From Lachnospiraceae bacterium JC7 (lineage in GTDB: Bacteria; Bacillota; Clostridia; Lachnospirales; Lachnospiraceae), in the NCBI GenBank assembly GCA_000513555.1, contig ALYD01000022.1:1-49436 (forward strand): 49,436 bases of DNA, in the 5' to 3' direction. Below, piece by piece: positions 18,004 through 27,363 of this stretch. Under the pieces are notes generated by a model. It saw nothing but the letters and a program-made list of their open reading frames with translations. It was not told the DNA's origin and ran no database searches. The translations under genes were made by a program, and so were the position numbers. The stretch's first letter is position 1; each line of letters starts with the position of its first letter.

Positions 18004-18140
18004 CCCATCTTCCTCCTTTTATTACTGCTTTGGAATCGAAAAAAGCCTTCATAAAATAACTAATCGGCGAAATTTTTTTGGTTATTAACATATCGGAGAA
18101 AAATATTTTATTTAAGGTATAGTATTTGTCAAACAAAAAA

Positions 18141-18175
18141 GCCGGAGCTATAGTCCGAAGACTATGCCCTGGCCA
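18141..18175 (-). terminator. terminator of the MarR-family gene
   Basis: Minus-strand hairpin GCATAGTC-TTCG-GACTATAGC with a stable UUCG loop and one bulged A, extended by GCC/GGC at its base and followed by TTTTTTG. Confidence 0.78.
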
Positions 18176-18197
18176 TATCGTTTTCTGATATGAAAGA

Positions 18198-18668
18198 TCA
18201 GTCATCCTTCATGTGATCCATGCTTTCTCCCATCCCTCTCAGGATCTCGGAAAACACCCTCACATACTCATCCGGGATACTGTCAGCTTTCGCAAACATC
18301 TCCTTGAACCAGAATTCATAAATAAAATGAGAATACTGTTCATATATCTTTTCTCCTTCAGGAGTGACTATCGGATAAATGTTCTTCTTGTTATCTCCGC
18401 GGCGTTCCTTAGCCAAAAATCCTTTCGCCACAAGCTTGTTTACAATGTTGGAAAATGCTCCTCGTGTAACACCCAGACGATTTGCCACCGAGACCATATT
18501 TCCCGAGGTATCTTCAAGAAGATACTCTATCACCTGCGCCTCACGGGCCGTTATCTTGTACTCTGTCCCGTAGTGGAAGGGAGTCACGAAACCTGTACTT
18601 GAACTGTTACAAAGATAAATGATGCTCTCCACCATCTCTCTGTATTTTCCCATCCATTCAGTCTTCAT
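18198..18668 (-). CDS. MarR-family transcriptional regulator
   Basis: 156 residues from the ATG at 18668, preceded 5 bases earlier by GGGGGAG; longer in-frame starts reach 18770 but lack a site. The winged helix is clear: TAREAQVIEYLLE, then NMVSVANRLGVTRGAFSNIVNKLVAKGFL (recognition helix) and the wing RRGDNKKNIYPIVTPEG. It probably binds small aromatic or phenolic ligands like other MarR proteins. The nearest candidate target is the upstream alpha/beta-hydrolase gene on the same strand, 198 bases away and separated by a hairpin. Confidence 0.88.
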   Translation of the reverse strand: MKTEWMGKYREMVESIIYLCNSSSTGFVTPFHYGTEYKITAREAQVIEYLLEDTSGNMVSVANRLGVTRGAFSNIVNKLVAKGFLAKERRGDNKKNIYPIVTPEGEKIYEQYSHFIYEFWFKEMFAKADSIPDEYVRVFSEILRGMGESMDHMKDD

Positions 18669-18829
18669 ATCGCTCCCCCTCATGACATAAGATACTCCGG
18701 TAACGGAACCCGACGTTCTAAACGCTCTCACATTCCGAAAACCGTGGACGTTAAATCGTCCTTGAATCATTTATATCATGGTACTTAATAAAAGAACCGA
18801 TGTAAAGACTATCCGAAATAAAGAATAAA

Positions 18830-18855
18830 GGCATCCCCACAAAAATGGAGATGCC
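18830..18855 (-). terminator. hairpin after the hydrolase/membrane protein gene
   Basis: GGCATCTCCA / TGGGGATGCC on the minus strand with a 6-base loop, followed by TTTATTC. It lies 11 bases past the stop codon. Confidence 0.7.
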
Positions 18856-18866
18856 GATGACTTTTA

Positions 18867-20669
18867 TCATTTTGCAGCCCAGGTAAGAGTGTTTGAACAG
18901 CTTACAAGAGTAACTATGATACCGTTTATGATACCCGGAAGATACGGGTTTCTCGTTGCTTCAAAAACCTTACGTGAGATAACAGCAGACAACGGAAGGA
19001 ATACAAGCATAGGGAACAGCCATACGATATACATGCTACCCGGATCAGTCCATACCATAAATCCTGTTGCGAGGTAATGAATGTACTGAATTGCCAGTAT
19101 GATGATGACCGGTACTACATTAGCCGCAGCAAGGATCGCGATATTGCTCTTTGCGTTGTAGTTATTGTAGACATTGACCGCTACAGAATTTGCGATGTAA
19201 TAAACCAGGAACATCGGCATATACGGCATAAGCGAGATCAGAAGAAATTTCGATGTAAAGGGCTTAACTGCCAGAACCCAGATTCTGAAATCCGTTCCGA
19301 ATAAATAGTGAATGGTGGTGACGCAAAGGAATCCCGCCACTGTCACTGTAACGGCAGCAAGAGCTGTCCTGAGAATGTCTTTTCCGGCGAGCTTCGCATG
19401 AGCATAAAATGCTTCTCCGGAGCTCTTTTTCGAAGCCACAACCATAAGGAGGATTGCGCAGATTCCGCAGCACATCGCCCACATCCCGATTCCGAATACA
19501 GTACTCTGTCTCCATGAGGAATTATCCTTCATAAATGAATTGAAGCCGTACATGATGGGCAGATATGTCAGGGTTCCGAATACAGTCGTTATGGCAAGAC
19601 CGCTCCAGAAAGAAGCTTTCTTACCGGTGAGATCGGGTACCTTGATCTCCATATCACGTTCTACACGGAAACAGTCGAGCTTTGAAACAGCGATGGCAAG
19701 GTTCGTTACGAAAATGAAAAATCCTACGAGTCCTACGAGATTGAAGAACTCCTTCCACTGCCATACCTGATTTGCAGAGTCTATGGGATTCGGAGCTCCG
19801 AGAGTCTTCTCGAAATATTCGATGGTGGCCTTTACGGAGCGATATGAGAAATGTGACCATGGATGGATCATGTTTATAGGATAGATGATACGGTTTGCCG
19901 TAACACCGTTTATATCCTCTGTGTAGAATGTATTGCCCTCACGATGATCCAGTCCCCTTGGATCCTGACCGAAATGTAAAAATGACTGGGCATTGTTATA
20001 ATTCAGATAATCACGGGTCGCTGTTTTAGCTCCATTCTCGTCCACATCCGACATGAAAAATTCATCATAATCCGCAGCGATGATTCCTGCATTACGTGCT
20101 CCGTAAATATTCACGAAATTTCCGTCATCATCGGTATAGAAAGCATCGTTACAGTTCAGAAGCACCGAGCTGATGAGGGGAGTTTCAGATGCATTATCCT
20201 CAAGGATAGCTATGTTCGCATTCAATGCTCCAAGCGAATGTCCTGTGATGCCGATCTTTGTTTTGTCTACATAGGGAAGTGTGGAAACATAATGTACGCC
20301 CTCGATGGTTCCCACCAGACATCCATCAATTATTTCAGTATCATCCGAATTTCCGTGAGACGGCATATCGACTGTCAGAACCACATATCCGCGGCGTGAA
20401 AGCTCAACAAAGAAAGCATCCTGCATCTCCTTGTCATTGAACATTCCGTGACATGTCACGATGGTTGGCAATGAATCATCGGCTTTGATTCCCTTAGGTG
20501 TTAAAAGCTTAGCCGACAGCTCGAATCCTTTTGTAGTCACAAAGTTCAAATCCTTTACTGTGACCGTGTTACCTGAGGTCTGCACCAATGATGCACCAAT
20601 TCCACTTAAAAGCATAAGCAGCATAGATATGCATAGCCAGACTGCAACCCCATTCCTTTTTGTTTTCAT
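18867..20669 (-). CDS. alpha/beta-hydrolase fused to a multi-pass membrane domain
   Basis: 600 residues from the ATG at 20669 (GAGGGGGG upstream; an ATG 21 bases earlier overlaps that site). One N-terminal membrane segment (about 8-28) is followed by an alpha/beta-hydrolase domain (about 40-310) with TCHGMFNDK as the oxyanion region and GHSLG with nucleophile S145. Residues 320-600 form about eight hydrophobic segments. The hydrolase part resembles dienelactone-hydrolase or acyl-esterase folds and should face outward if the first segment is a signal anchor. The substrate is unknown. The MarR gene downstream may respond to the same compound. Confidence 0.8.
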   Translation of the reverse strand: MKTKRNGVAVWLCISMLLMLLSGIGASLVQTSGNTVTVKDLNFVTTKGFELSAKLLTPKGIKADDSLPTIVTCHGMFNDKEMQDAFFVELSRRGYVVLTVDMPSHGNSDDTEIIDGCLVGTIEGVHYVSTLPYVDKTKIGITGHSLGALNANIAILEDNASETPLISSVLLNCNDAFYTDDDGNFVNIYGARNAGIIAADYDEFFMSDVDENGAKTATRDYLNYNNAQSFLHFGQDPRGLDHREGNTFYTEDINGVTANRIIYPINMIHPWSHFSYRSVKATIEYFEKTLGAPNPIDSANQVWQWKEFFNLVGLVGFFIFVTNLAIAVSKLDCFRVERDMEIKVPDLTGKKASFWSGLAITTVFGTLTYLPIMYGFNSFMKDNSSWRQSTVFGIGMWAMCCGICAILLMVVASKKSSGEAFYAHAKLAGKDILRTALAAVTVTVAGFLCVTTIHYLFGTDFRIWVLAVKPFTSKFLLISLMPYMPMFLVYYIANSVAVNVYNNYNAKSNIAILAAANVVPVIIILAIQYIHYLATGFMVWTDPGSMYIVWLFPMLVFLPLSAVISRKVFEATRNPYLPGIINGIIVTLVSCSNTLTWAAK

Positions 20670-20945
20670 TTGGGTATCCCCCCTCTTCAAGTTATTTTTG
20701 TATTATGTTAATACAATCTGACTATAAATCTTGCTCAATAGAATTGCAATAGGGTAATACAATTCTGTGGAATACGCACAAATAACATGATCAAAAGTTG
20801 GTAATAAGCACAAGCAGTATTTGATAAATCCGTGAAATATCCGGCAGAATAAGTGAAGTATTGAGCATCTGTAGATCCTCTATGATATACTGTTTTATAT
20901 AAGTTTCATTTTTCAGATAATTTATGCGTTTGAAAGGAGAACATC

Positions 20946-21635
20946 ATGTGGGACAGAGCTTATGTAAAATCACAGGGTAAGGCTAACTTTAAAAAGAATT
21001 ACTGGAATTCGGTCCTCGTTGCATTCATTTATTCACTGTTTTTTGTAGCATCGGGTTCAACTGTAAGAAGCCGTTCCGGATCCATCAGCAAGGAAACACT
21101 TAATGATCCGGATTTCATGAAGATACTCATGATCATTTTAGCCATCGTAGGAGTTCTCATCGTGTTCGGTACCATATTAAAGATCTTCGTTTTTAATCCA
21201 CTGGAGGTCGGCTGTAACAGATTTTTCCTTGTGAACCAGCTCGAAAATGCCACCATAGGAGAAGTCGGATTCAGCTACAAGAACAACTATATGAATGCCG
21301 TTTCCGGTATCTTCCTTCGTGATCTTATAACAGTATTGGGGTATATGCTTTTGGTCGTCCCCGGAATTATCCTTAGTTATTCATACAGACTGGTTCCCTA
21401 TATTCTTGCGGACGATCCACAGATCAAGGGGGCGGATGCCCTCAGGTTGTCCAGAAAAATGATGAACGGTCATAAACTGGATGCCTTTGTGTTCGATCTT
21501 TCCTTTATCGGATGGTACCTTCTGGGCATCATCACCTGCGGAATCGCCGTAGCTTTCTACGTTCGTCCTTATAAGATGAATGCTGATGCTGCTCTGTATC
21601 TCGCCATAAAGAACTCAAACGGATATGAGGAATAA
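20946..21635 (+). CDS. DUF975 family membrane protein
   Basis: 229 residues with the DUF975 start (WDRAYVKSQGKANFKKNYWNSV) and about five hydrophobic segments, including the LVVPGIILSYSYRLVPYILADDP stretch and the RKMMNGHKLDAFVFDLSFIGWYLLG region that define the family. The function of the family is not known. AAAGGAGA lies 7 bases before the ATG. It stands alone, divergent from the hydrolase gene and convergent with the VOC gene. Confidence 0.88.
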   Translation: MWDRAYVKSQGKANFKKNYWNSVLVAFIYSLFFVASGSTVRSRSGSISKETLNDPDFMKILMIILAIVGVLIVFGTILKIFVFNPLEVGCNRFFLVNQLENATIGEVGFSYKNNYMNAVSGIFLRDLITVLGYMLLVVPGIILSYSYRLVPYILADDPQIKGADALRLSRKMMNGHKLDAFVFDLSFIGWYLLGIITCGIAVAFYVRPYKMNADAALYLAIKNSNGYEE

Positions 21636-21667
21636 CAACTGTATTCTGACTGATCCGCAAAAAAATA

Positions 21668-21704
21668 AATGCAGGTGCCGGAGTTAAACTCTGACACCTG
21701 CATT
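21668..21704. terminator. bidirectional terminator between DUF975 and VOC genes
   Basis: Stem AATGCAGGTG / CACCTGCATT with an inner GAGT/ACTC helix. Runs of A and T flank it on both sides. Confidence 0.87.
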
Positions 21705-21710
21705 TTTATT

Positions 21711-22112
21711 TCAGACTTCCATGAACTGTTCTGTTTTCTTCCTCTTGATATGATGATCCAGTACTATGGCAAATCCCGAAGGTGAAACCATCAGTGCTGC
21801 TATGGACGAACCTGTATCCAGTATCCTCTCTCCATACGCATTCTTAAAGCCTTTTGATTTCAAAAATCCATAAGCTTCATCAAAATTATCAACATTCATC
21901 CTTATGGCGTTACGATCAGAAGTTCCCTCTTCAATTTCTGTAACGTCCACATGAAAACCACCGGAATCCTTCATTCTTACACTGGTGATGATCCCTTCTT
22001 CAACTTCAGTAGTCTTCTTATGCCGACATTCAAAACCAAGTTCCTTAAACAAAGAAATATATTCCTGAGATCTGTTGGTAATTATATGCGGATTAAATGA
22101 TGAGATCTTCAT
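21711..22112 (-). CDS. VOC (glyoxalase/bleomycin-resistance-like) family protein
   Basis: 133 residues from the ATG at 22112, which has GAGGAGG at the right distance; an ATG 51 bases further up has none. A single vicinal-oxygen-chelate domain: FNPHIITNRSQEYISLFKELGF at the start, VRMKDSGGFHVDV in the middle, and YGFLKSKGFKNAYGERILDTGSSIAALMVSPSGFAIVLDHH at the end. The metal residues of true glyoxalases are only partly evident, so the activity is open. Confidence 0.8.
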   Translation of the reverse strand: MKISSFNPHIITNRSQEYISLFKELGFECRHKKTTEVEEGIITSVRMKDSGGFHVDVTEIEEGTSDRNAIRMNVDNFDEAYGFLKSKGFKNAYGERILDTGSSIAALMVSPSGFAIVLDHHIKRKKTEQFMEV

Positions 22113-22225
22113 GATGTATTCCTCCTCATCGACTAAATACAGCTCATATAAAAATCTCGACATATTTCCTGTTTTGGATAAGCCGGCCTTTTAAAAGTGA
22201 AACCTGCTCTATAGCCGATCCACAA

Positions 22226-23386
22226 TTATACCATCGTAAGAAGATACTTTTTCACCTTGTCCAGACTGCTTTTCTTCCATGCGCCTTCCTCTGCAGTACG
22301 GGAATAAGGCACAACGACAGAAAGATCCATATGGGCTTTCTCGAAATAGCCGTCAGGTTCCGTGCTGAAGAAATAGGCATTCCAAACATCCTCTCCGGCA
22401 TTTTCAAACCGGTCCTTCTCAAGATAGATCATTTTTTTACGTTCTTCCTGAATAAAGGCGGCTGCCGCAAGTGGGGATAACAATGCAAATTCTTCTGCCC
22501 TGATATCCGTAAAGATATCAGGCAGCTCAGCCTCCACTATTCTTTCCGGTCCTCTCAGAATTTTCGTTCCCACTGCCTCAAAGGACATTTCAGATTCCGT
22601 AAAGTTCAGCTTCAGAAGAACTCCCTCATCGGTATAGGGATGAGCCCTCTGATAGTCGGTATCAAAAATGAAATTTCCAAGAGAATAAAAGATCATTTTA
22701 CCGTCATCAAACGTCTCATAGTTCTCTACAACATGGGGATGATGGGCTACCACCGCATCAGCTCCCATCTCAAGGTACTTAAGATATCTGTCTCTGGTAT
22801 ATGGATTCGGCATGGCTGCGAACTCCTCTCCACCGTGAGCCACAACTATGCACCATCTGCAGTGTTCTTTTATCTCTTTTATCCTCGCTTCTATACGCTC
22901 CATATCATCCCAGCGGAACACTCCGGGATCTGTGGCCGTTGCGGGAATACATTCAGCCATGTAGGCAACGCCGAACATGCCTATACCGCCGGCTTCTTCA
23001 AGGATCACAGGCCTGGAAGCCTCCACCTCGTTTATATCAGCCCCGATGGTGAACGCTCCCGATTCTGCAGCGAGACGCCTGGTATTTAAAAGTCCGTCCT
23101 CTCCCGCATCCATGATATGGTTGTTTGAAATATTCCAGATATCAGCATGAATGTTTTTAAGCACGGATACCGCAGCCGGATCCATGCTGTGGAAGAAGAC
23201 GCCGTGACTTCCGTTATCCTCTGCATCTGTCAAAGCACCTTCTACATTGGCAACAACATGGTCAGCACTGTGAAAGAATCCGAGAAGCGATTCCGATATC
23301 AGTTCAGGGTCCTCCCAGCGATTCAGCATATATTTGTCAAAACCTATATCTCCGGTAAAAACGATGGATGTTTTTTCTTTTTTCAT
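22226..23386 (-). CDS. CapA-type metallophosphoesterase family protein
   Basis: 386 residues. The CapA pattern is visible in order: FTGDIGFD (10-17), NVEGAL, ISNNHIMDAGEDGL, a VVAHGGEEF motif, and DAVVAHHPHVVENYE then FYSLGNFIFD. CapA was named for poly-gamma-glutamate synthesis, but most copies in Clostridia lie outside capsule loci and their role is not settled. There is no signal peptide, unlike exported CapA, so a cytoplasmic location is inferred. It follows pepD on the same strand after 83 bases. Confidence 0.85.
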   Translation of the reverse strand: MKKEKTSIVFTGDIGFDKYMLNRWEDPELISESLLGFFHSADHVVANVEGALTDAEDNGSHGVFFHSMDPAAVSVLKNIHADIWNISNNHIMDAGEDGLLNTRRLAAESGAFTIGADINEVEASRPVILEEAGGIGMFGVAYMAECIPATATDPGVFRWDDMERIEARIKEIKEHCRWCIVVAHGGEEFAAMPNPYTRDRYLKYLEMGADAVVAHHPHVVENYETFDDGKMIFYSLGNFIFDTDYQRAHPYTDEGVLLKLNFTESEMSFEAVGTKILRGPERIVEAELPDIFTDIRAEEFALLSPLAAAAFIQEERKKMIYLEKDRFENAGEDVWNAYFFSTEPDGYFEKAHMDLSVVVPYSRTAEEGAWKKSSLDKVKKYLLTMV

Positions 23387-23469
23387 ATTTTATCCCCCAT
23401 GAACCACTCACCATTTTCAAAACCCGTATAAAAAACATCACGGCCGGATCATAAAGCATCATAGAAAAA

Positions 23470-24906
23470 CTATTTCAGCCTCCTGAGTGTTTCCAGCGTC
23501 AGCTTATATATCCGTCCGGTGCTCTCGATATGCAGTCTTTCCCTCGGGGTATGAATATCCGTGAGATCCGGCCCGATGGAAACCGCATCGAGTCCCGGCA
23601 TCTTTCCTGAAAGAATACCGCACTCAAGTCCCGCATGAAGAGCTTCTACCTTTGGATCTGTACCGTTAAGTGCCCTGTATGCCTCTATCATGATGTCACG
23701 AAGTCTGGAATCCGCCTTATACTCCCATGCAGAGTATGCCGCTCCTGTTTCTGCATCCGCACCAAGTGCAAGTGCCAATGCTTCGATACGTTCCACCGTC
23801 TCATCCCTCTGGGAGTTGACACTTGATCTCGTAAGAAAACTGAAGGATACCGAATCCCCCTCTGTATATACCTGGCCGAGGTTTGTGGAGGTCTGAACGA
23901 GTCCCTCCACATCCGCACTCATTACCTGCACTCCGTTTGGTACGGTGAACATAAAGCATACTATTTTCTCAGTGAGTTCTCTGCCGAAAACGGCACAGGC
24001 TTCTGCAGGCTCAAGCTTCGCCCATACTCCGGGATCTGTGACCCTGTACTCATTCCTGAGTTTAAGGTCAAGCTCCGTCACTGCCTCCTCCGCAGCCTTC
24101 ATATCAGAAACGACTATCGTTGCCTTTGCCTCCCTCGGGATAGCATTGTCCTTGGTTCCGCCGGAGGCCTCCGAGAGCCGCATCTCAGTCTTCCGGGATA
24201 TCTCAAACAGAGCGCGCCCCAGCAGGATGTCAGCATTGGCACGCCCCTTGTGTATCTCCTCTCCGGAATGCCCTCCGGAAAGGCCACCCACTGTAAGCTT
24301 CAGGGCTTTTCCTTCAAATGTTTCTCTCTCGCCACTGAACCTGACCACTACTCTAGCGGCTCCGGCACAGCTTACCGTAAAGATGCCGTCAACTTCCGAA
24401 TCGAGATTAAGCATATACTTTGCCTTGAGGTCTGCGGTGTCCAGTGCTCTCGCCCCCACCATTCCTATCTCTTCACCGACGGTGAAAACGCACTCAAGAT
24501 CAGGATGCTCGACTTCGTGAGATGCAAGGATGGCAAGCTCCATGGCTACAGCTATTCCGTCGTCACCACCGAGGGTGGTTCCCCTGGCACCGATCACATC
24601 TCCATCCACGAAAAGATCCAGACCTTCTGTCATCATGTCCTTCTTGCAGTCGGGATCCTGCTCGGCAACCATGTCCATATGTCCCTGAATCATGACTGTC
24701 TCCGCACTTTCATATCCCTTTGTTGCAGACTTAAAGATCACCACATTACCGGCTTCATCCTGACGGTACCTGAGGCCATGATCGACGGCGAACTTTACGA
24801 GATGATCGCTTATTGCCTGAGTGTTCCCGGATCCATGCGGGATCCCGCAGATCTCCTCAAAATAACTGAATACTTCCTTTGGTTCTAAATTTGATAATAC
24901 GCCCAT
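23470..24906 (-). CDS. pepD: aminoacyl-histidine dipeptidase, peptidase family M20C
   Basis: 478 residues, the normal length of PepD. Metal and catalytic motifs are present: MIQGHMDMVAEQ (His and Asp ligands), GARGTTLGGDDGIAVA (bridging Asp), VGEEIGMVGA (catalytic Glu then ligand Glu), and LDSEVDG. A lid domain occupies about 190-390. It hydrolyses Xaa-His and other dipeptides in the cytoplasm. The start codon lies only 9 bases after the DUF819 stop and has no clear ribosome binding site, suggesting translational coupling. Confidence 0.92.
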   Translation of the reverse strand: MGVLSNLEPKEVFSYFEEICGIPHGSGNTQAISDHLVKFAVDHGLRYRQDEAGNVVIFKSATKGYESAETVMIQGHMDMVAEQDPDCKKDMMTEGLDLFVDGDVIGARGTTLGGDDGIAVAMELAILASHEVEHPDLECVFTVGEEIGMVGARALDTADLKAKYMLNLDSEVDGIFTVSCAGAARVVVRFSGERETFEGKALKLTVGGLSGGHSGEEIHKGRANADILLGRALFEISRKTEMRLSEASGGTKDNAIPREAKATIVVSDMKAAEEAVTELDLKLRNEYRVTDPGVWAKLEPAEACAVFGRELTEKIVCFMFTVPNGVQVMSADVEGLVQTSTNLGQVYTEGDSVSFSFLTRSSVNSQRDETVERIEALALALGADAETGAAYSAWEYKADSRLRDIMIEAYRALNGTDPKVEALHAGLECGILSGKMPGLDAVSIGPDLTDIHTPRERLHIESTGRIYKLTLETLRRLK

Positions 24907-24915
24907 ATTTTTTAT

Positions 24916-26094
24916 TTAAGCCAATGCATGCATGATATTGGCACAAAGTACCGCAAGAGGTGTTCCTACAACGTAACCCATGAGAGCCATGAGGATACCT
25001 ACAGGAACGAGTGAACCGGAGTAAGAACCTGCAAGTACAGGTGCTGATGCTGTTCCGCCGATATTGGCAAGTGATGCAACTCCGGCAGTAAAGAGGTCAA
25101 GCTTAAGTACTCTGCAGATAACAAGCATGAGAACCGCATGAATGGCAAGAATGATAAATCCTGTAAGGATCCATGCAGGTGCATCACCAAGCTCCAGAAG
25201 ACTTGCACGGCTGGCCAGAAGACCGATTACGGAATAAAGGAGCAGGTTTGAAACTTCAGCAGAACCCGGAACCTTGCCAAGAGGCGTAACTGCAGCTATA
25301 AGTGAAACAGCTGTGATGAAAAGAACTGTCCATGTTGCCTTATCTGAGAAACCGGTTGCATCATAAAGTACAGTTCCTACATTTGATGCGATGGCACTTG
25401 CAAGGAATGCTGAACCTATAAGAAGGATGAGGCTCTGGAATGTGATCTTGCTTGTGTTTGACTTTGCCTCTTCCTCAAGCTTTGATGAAACCTCATCAAG
25501 CTTTGAAGTATCTGCCTTGGTCCACTTGTTGAACTTTGGTGCCAGCTGTATAGCCCACAGCAGGAACATTACCCAGAGTGAATAGTCGATGGAATCGATA
25601 ACAAGGGCATATCCCATATCAGCTTCACTGATATTGAGGGCTGCCTGAACCGCTACCATGTTTCCTGAACCGCCGATCCATGATCCGCAGAGAGCACCGA
25701 GACCCATCCATGCATCACTTCCGATAACACCCTTCATCAAAAGGAAAGCTACTATAAATCCGATGATGATAGTTACTGTTGCCGAGAAAAATCCGATAAG
25801 CATCTTAGGTCCGAGCTTCAGAACTTTTCTGATGTCACATCTTAAGAGCATGGCGAAGATCATCGCATATGTCAGATTGTTCTTCAACGCACTGTAGGCA
25901 GGCTTGGTTTCAGCCATATCCCACACCTTCAAGGTGCAGAGAAGCATCGCAATCAGATAGCAGAGAACAACGGCCGGCACGTACTTGAAAAACTTCTGGA
26001 GACCGCCTGTGGCATGATGCGACATCGTGACCAGAACAGCTGCCATAAACAACAGCACTGCAACATAAGTGAACCCATTAGTAATCATAAACAA
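24916..26094 (-). CDS. DUF819 family membrane transporter
   Basis: 392 residues, ten or more hydrophobic segments, with the DUF819 signatures GSWIGGSGNMVAVQ (about 138-151) and SLANIGGTASAPVLAGSY near 345-362. The two Gly-rich halves suggest an inverted-repeat transporter related to sodium/carboxylate or amino acid carriers. Its tight linkage to pepD (9-base gap) suggests handling of peptides or amino acids; that is inference. Confidence 0.85.
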   Translation of the reverse strand: MFMITNGFTYVAVLLFMAAVLVTMSHHATGGLQKFFKYVPAVVLCYLIAMLLCTLKVWDMAETKPAYSALKNNLTYAMIFAMLLRCDIRKVLKLGPKMLIGFFSATVTIIIGFIVAFLLMKGVIGSDAWMGLGALCGSWIGGSGNMVAVQAALNISEADMGYALVIDSIDYSLWVMFLLWAIQLAPKFNKWTKADTSKLDEVSSKLEEEAKSNTSKITFQSLILLIGSAFLASAIASNVGTVLYDATGFSDKATWTVLFITAVSLIAAVTPLGKVPGSAEVSNLLLYSVIGLLASRASLLELGDAPAWILTGFIILAIHAVLMLVICRVLKLDLFTAGVASLANIGGTASAPVLAGSYSGSLVPVGILMALMGYVVGTPLAVLCANIMHALA

Positions 26095-26115
26095 CCCCCT
26101 TCAAAAGTTATTTTG

Positions 26116-26168
26116 GTGATACAAACGCTTAATTAAAGTCTGTGTTTTTATTTAATTATTCGTATCAC
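26116..26168. promoter_or_regulatory. inverted repeat upstream of the DUF819 gene
   Basis: GTGATAC at 26116-26122 and GTATCAC at 26162-26168, an inverted repeat spanning AT-rich DNA just upstream of the DUF819 start. It could be a regulator site. Confidence 0.3.
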
Positions 26169-26223
26169 AGTATTATTTTTAATCATTATATCACCTGGTT
26201 TTAAGAATTGTCGCTAAAAAATA

Positions 26224-26252
26224 GTGGGGAAAAGCATAAACTTTTCACCCAC
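26224..26252 (-). terminator. terminator of the cellodextrin ABC/GH5 operon
   Basis: On the minus strand GTGGGTGAAAAG pairs with CTTTTCCCCAC around a 6-base loop and is followed by TATTTTTTAG. A weaker outer repeat (CTTAAGAATT / AATTCTTAA) encloses it. Confidence 0.72.
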
Positions 26253-26340
26253 CATTGAGCATTCAAATTCTTAAGATAGATGTGAGCACGGTCCGTGATC
26301 ACCGACTTCATCGAAAAACATCGATGCAGTAAATGATACA

Positions 26341-27363
26341 TCATTGTGTCAGAAGCTGCAAGAGCTCATTTCTTATATCATCATAATGCTCCTGATTTAT
26401 TCCAAAATCCATATTCTTATATGTCCAGAGAGCACAGCCTATATTCTCCTCGGAAAAAACAGTCATTACATCCCTGAACCAGCGGAGTGTATCAGGAACA
26501 GGTGCCTGATCTATAACTCCGAACTCCCCGACATAAAGTGGTGCCCCCTTCTCTTTTGCCGCATCCACGGCCACCTTCACCATAGACCTGAGGTATGAGA
26601 TATTCATCTCGTCATACTGCCGGTCCAGAACGTTCTCTCCCTGAGCTCCCAGGATACGGGATTTCTCCCTGTATACCTCATAGTTGTCAGGATAATGCAC
26701 AGTCTTTATCTCCTGCATAACAGGCATCCAGTGTGCCCACTGATGGGTGAACACCAATGGCTCATAAAAATGGAAGGTGAACAGTATCCTGTCATCTGCA
26801 GGCTTCTCCAGATATCTGATGGTACCTGCACTGTTCCACTGTATGCCGCCGTAAATTATCCAGGCATCCTTCGAGAAATTTCTGATGACCTGAACCGCCT
26901 TTTTAATGAGAACATTCCATGCATCGGCATTCTCATCCTCCACTACCTCATTCAGAAGCTCAAAAGCGAGATCCCTGCATCCCGAAAATTCCTTCGCTAT
27001 GGACTCCCAGAGCTTCAAAAATCTTCCCTGAACCTTTTCATCGGTAAAGAGACGGTTCTTCTCCGAATCACCTGCATCATTGAAATCGTATCCGTAAGCC
27101 TTATGAAGGTCGAGGATGACGGGCAGTCCCTGTCCCTCACACCATGAGACTACCTCATGCACCCTCTCAAAGCCTTTATCCTTACGAACCCCTTCTTCAG
27201 TCTCGAACACCTCATAATCAATAGGAAGACGAATATGGTCAAACCCCATTTCCCTGATCTTTCGGATATCTTCCTCTTTTATGAAGCTGTCATAATGCTT
27301 CTCTTCATGAGTGCACTGGGACAGGAATCCCCCTAAATTGATACCCCTTCTGAGTGTCGTCAT
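26341..27363 (-). CDS. intracellular GH5 endo-beta-glucanase / cellodextrinase
   Basis: 340 residues, a single GH5 barrel without signal peptide or carbohydrate-binding module. Catalytic acid/base E139 (ELLNE) and nucleophile E280 (VGEFG) are in place, with HIRLPIDYE (43-51) and LDLHKAYGYDF near 85-94 as supporting motifs. It would cut imported cellodextrins or related beta-glucans in the cytoplasm. Its ATG overlaps the stop of the permease gene by 4 bases (ATGA), so it belongs to the transporter operon. beta-1,3- or mannan specificity cannot be excluded. Confidence 0.88.
   Translation of the reverse strand: MTTLRRGINLGGFLSQCTHEEKHYDSFIKEEDIRKIREMGFDHIRLPIDYEVFETEEGVRKDKGFERVHEVVSWCEGQGLPVILDLHKAYGYDFNDAGDSEKNRLFTDEKVQGRFLKLWESIAKEFSGCRDLAFELLNEVVEDENADAWNVLIKKAVQVIRNFSKDAWIIYGGIQWNSAGTIRYLEKPADDRILFTFHFYEPLVFTHQWAHWMPVMQEIKTVHYPDNYEVYREKSRILGAQGENVLDRQYDEMNISYLRSMVKVAVDAAKEKGAPLYVGEFGVIDQAPVPDTLRWFRDVMTVFSEENIGCALWTYKNMDFGINQEHYDDIRNELLQLLTQ

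Noticed and set aside
24250..24888. Plus-strand open frame of about 210 codons opposite pepD
   Set aside because: It lies wholly within pepD, whose catalytic motifs are clear. It is a shadow of codon bias.
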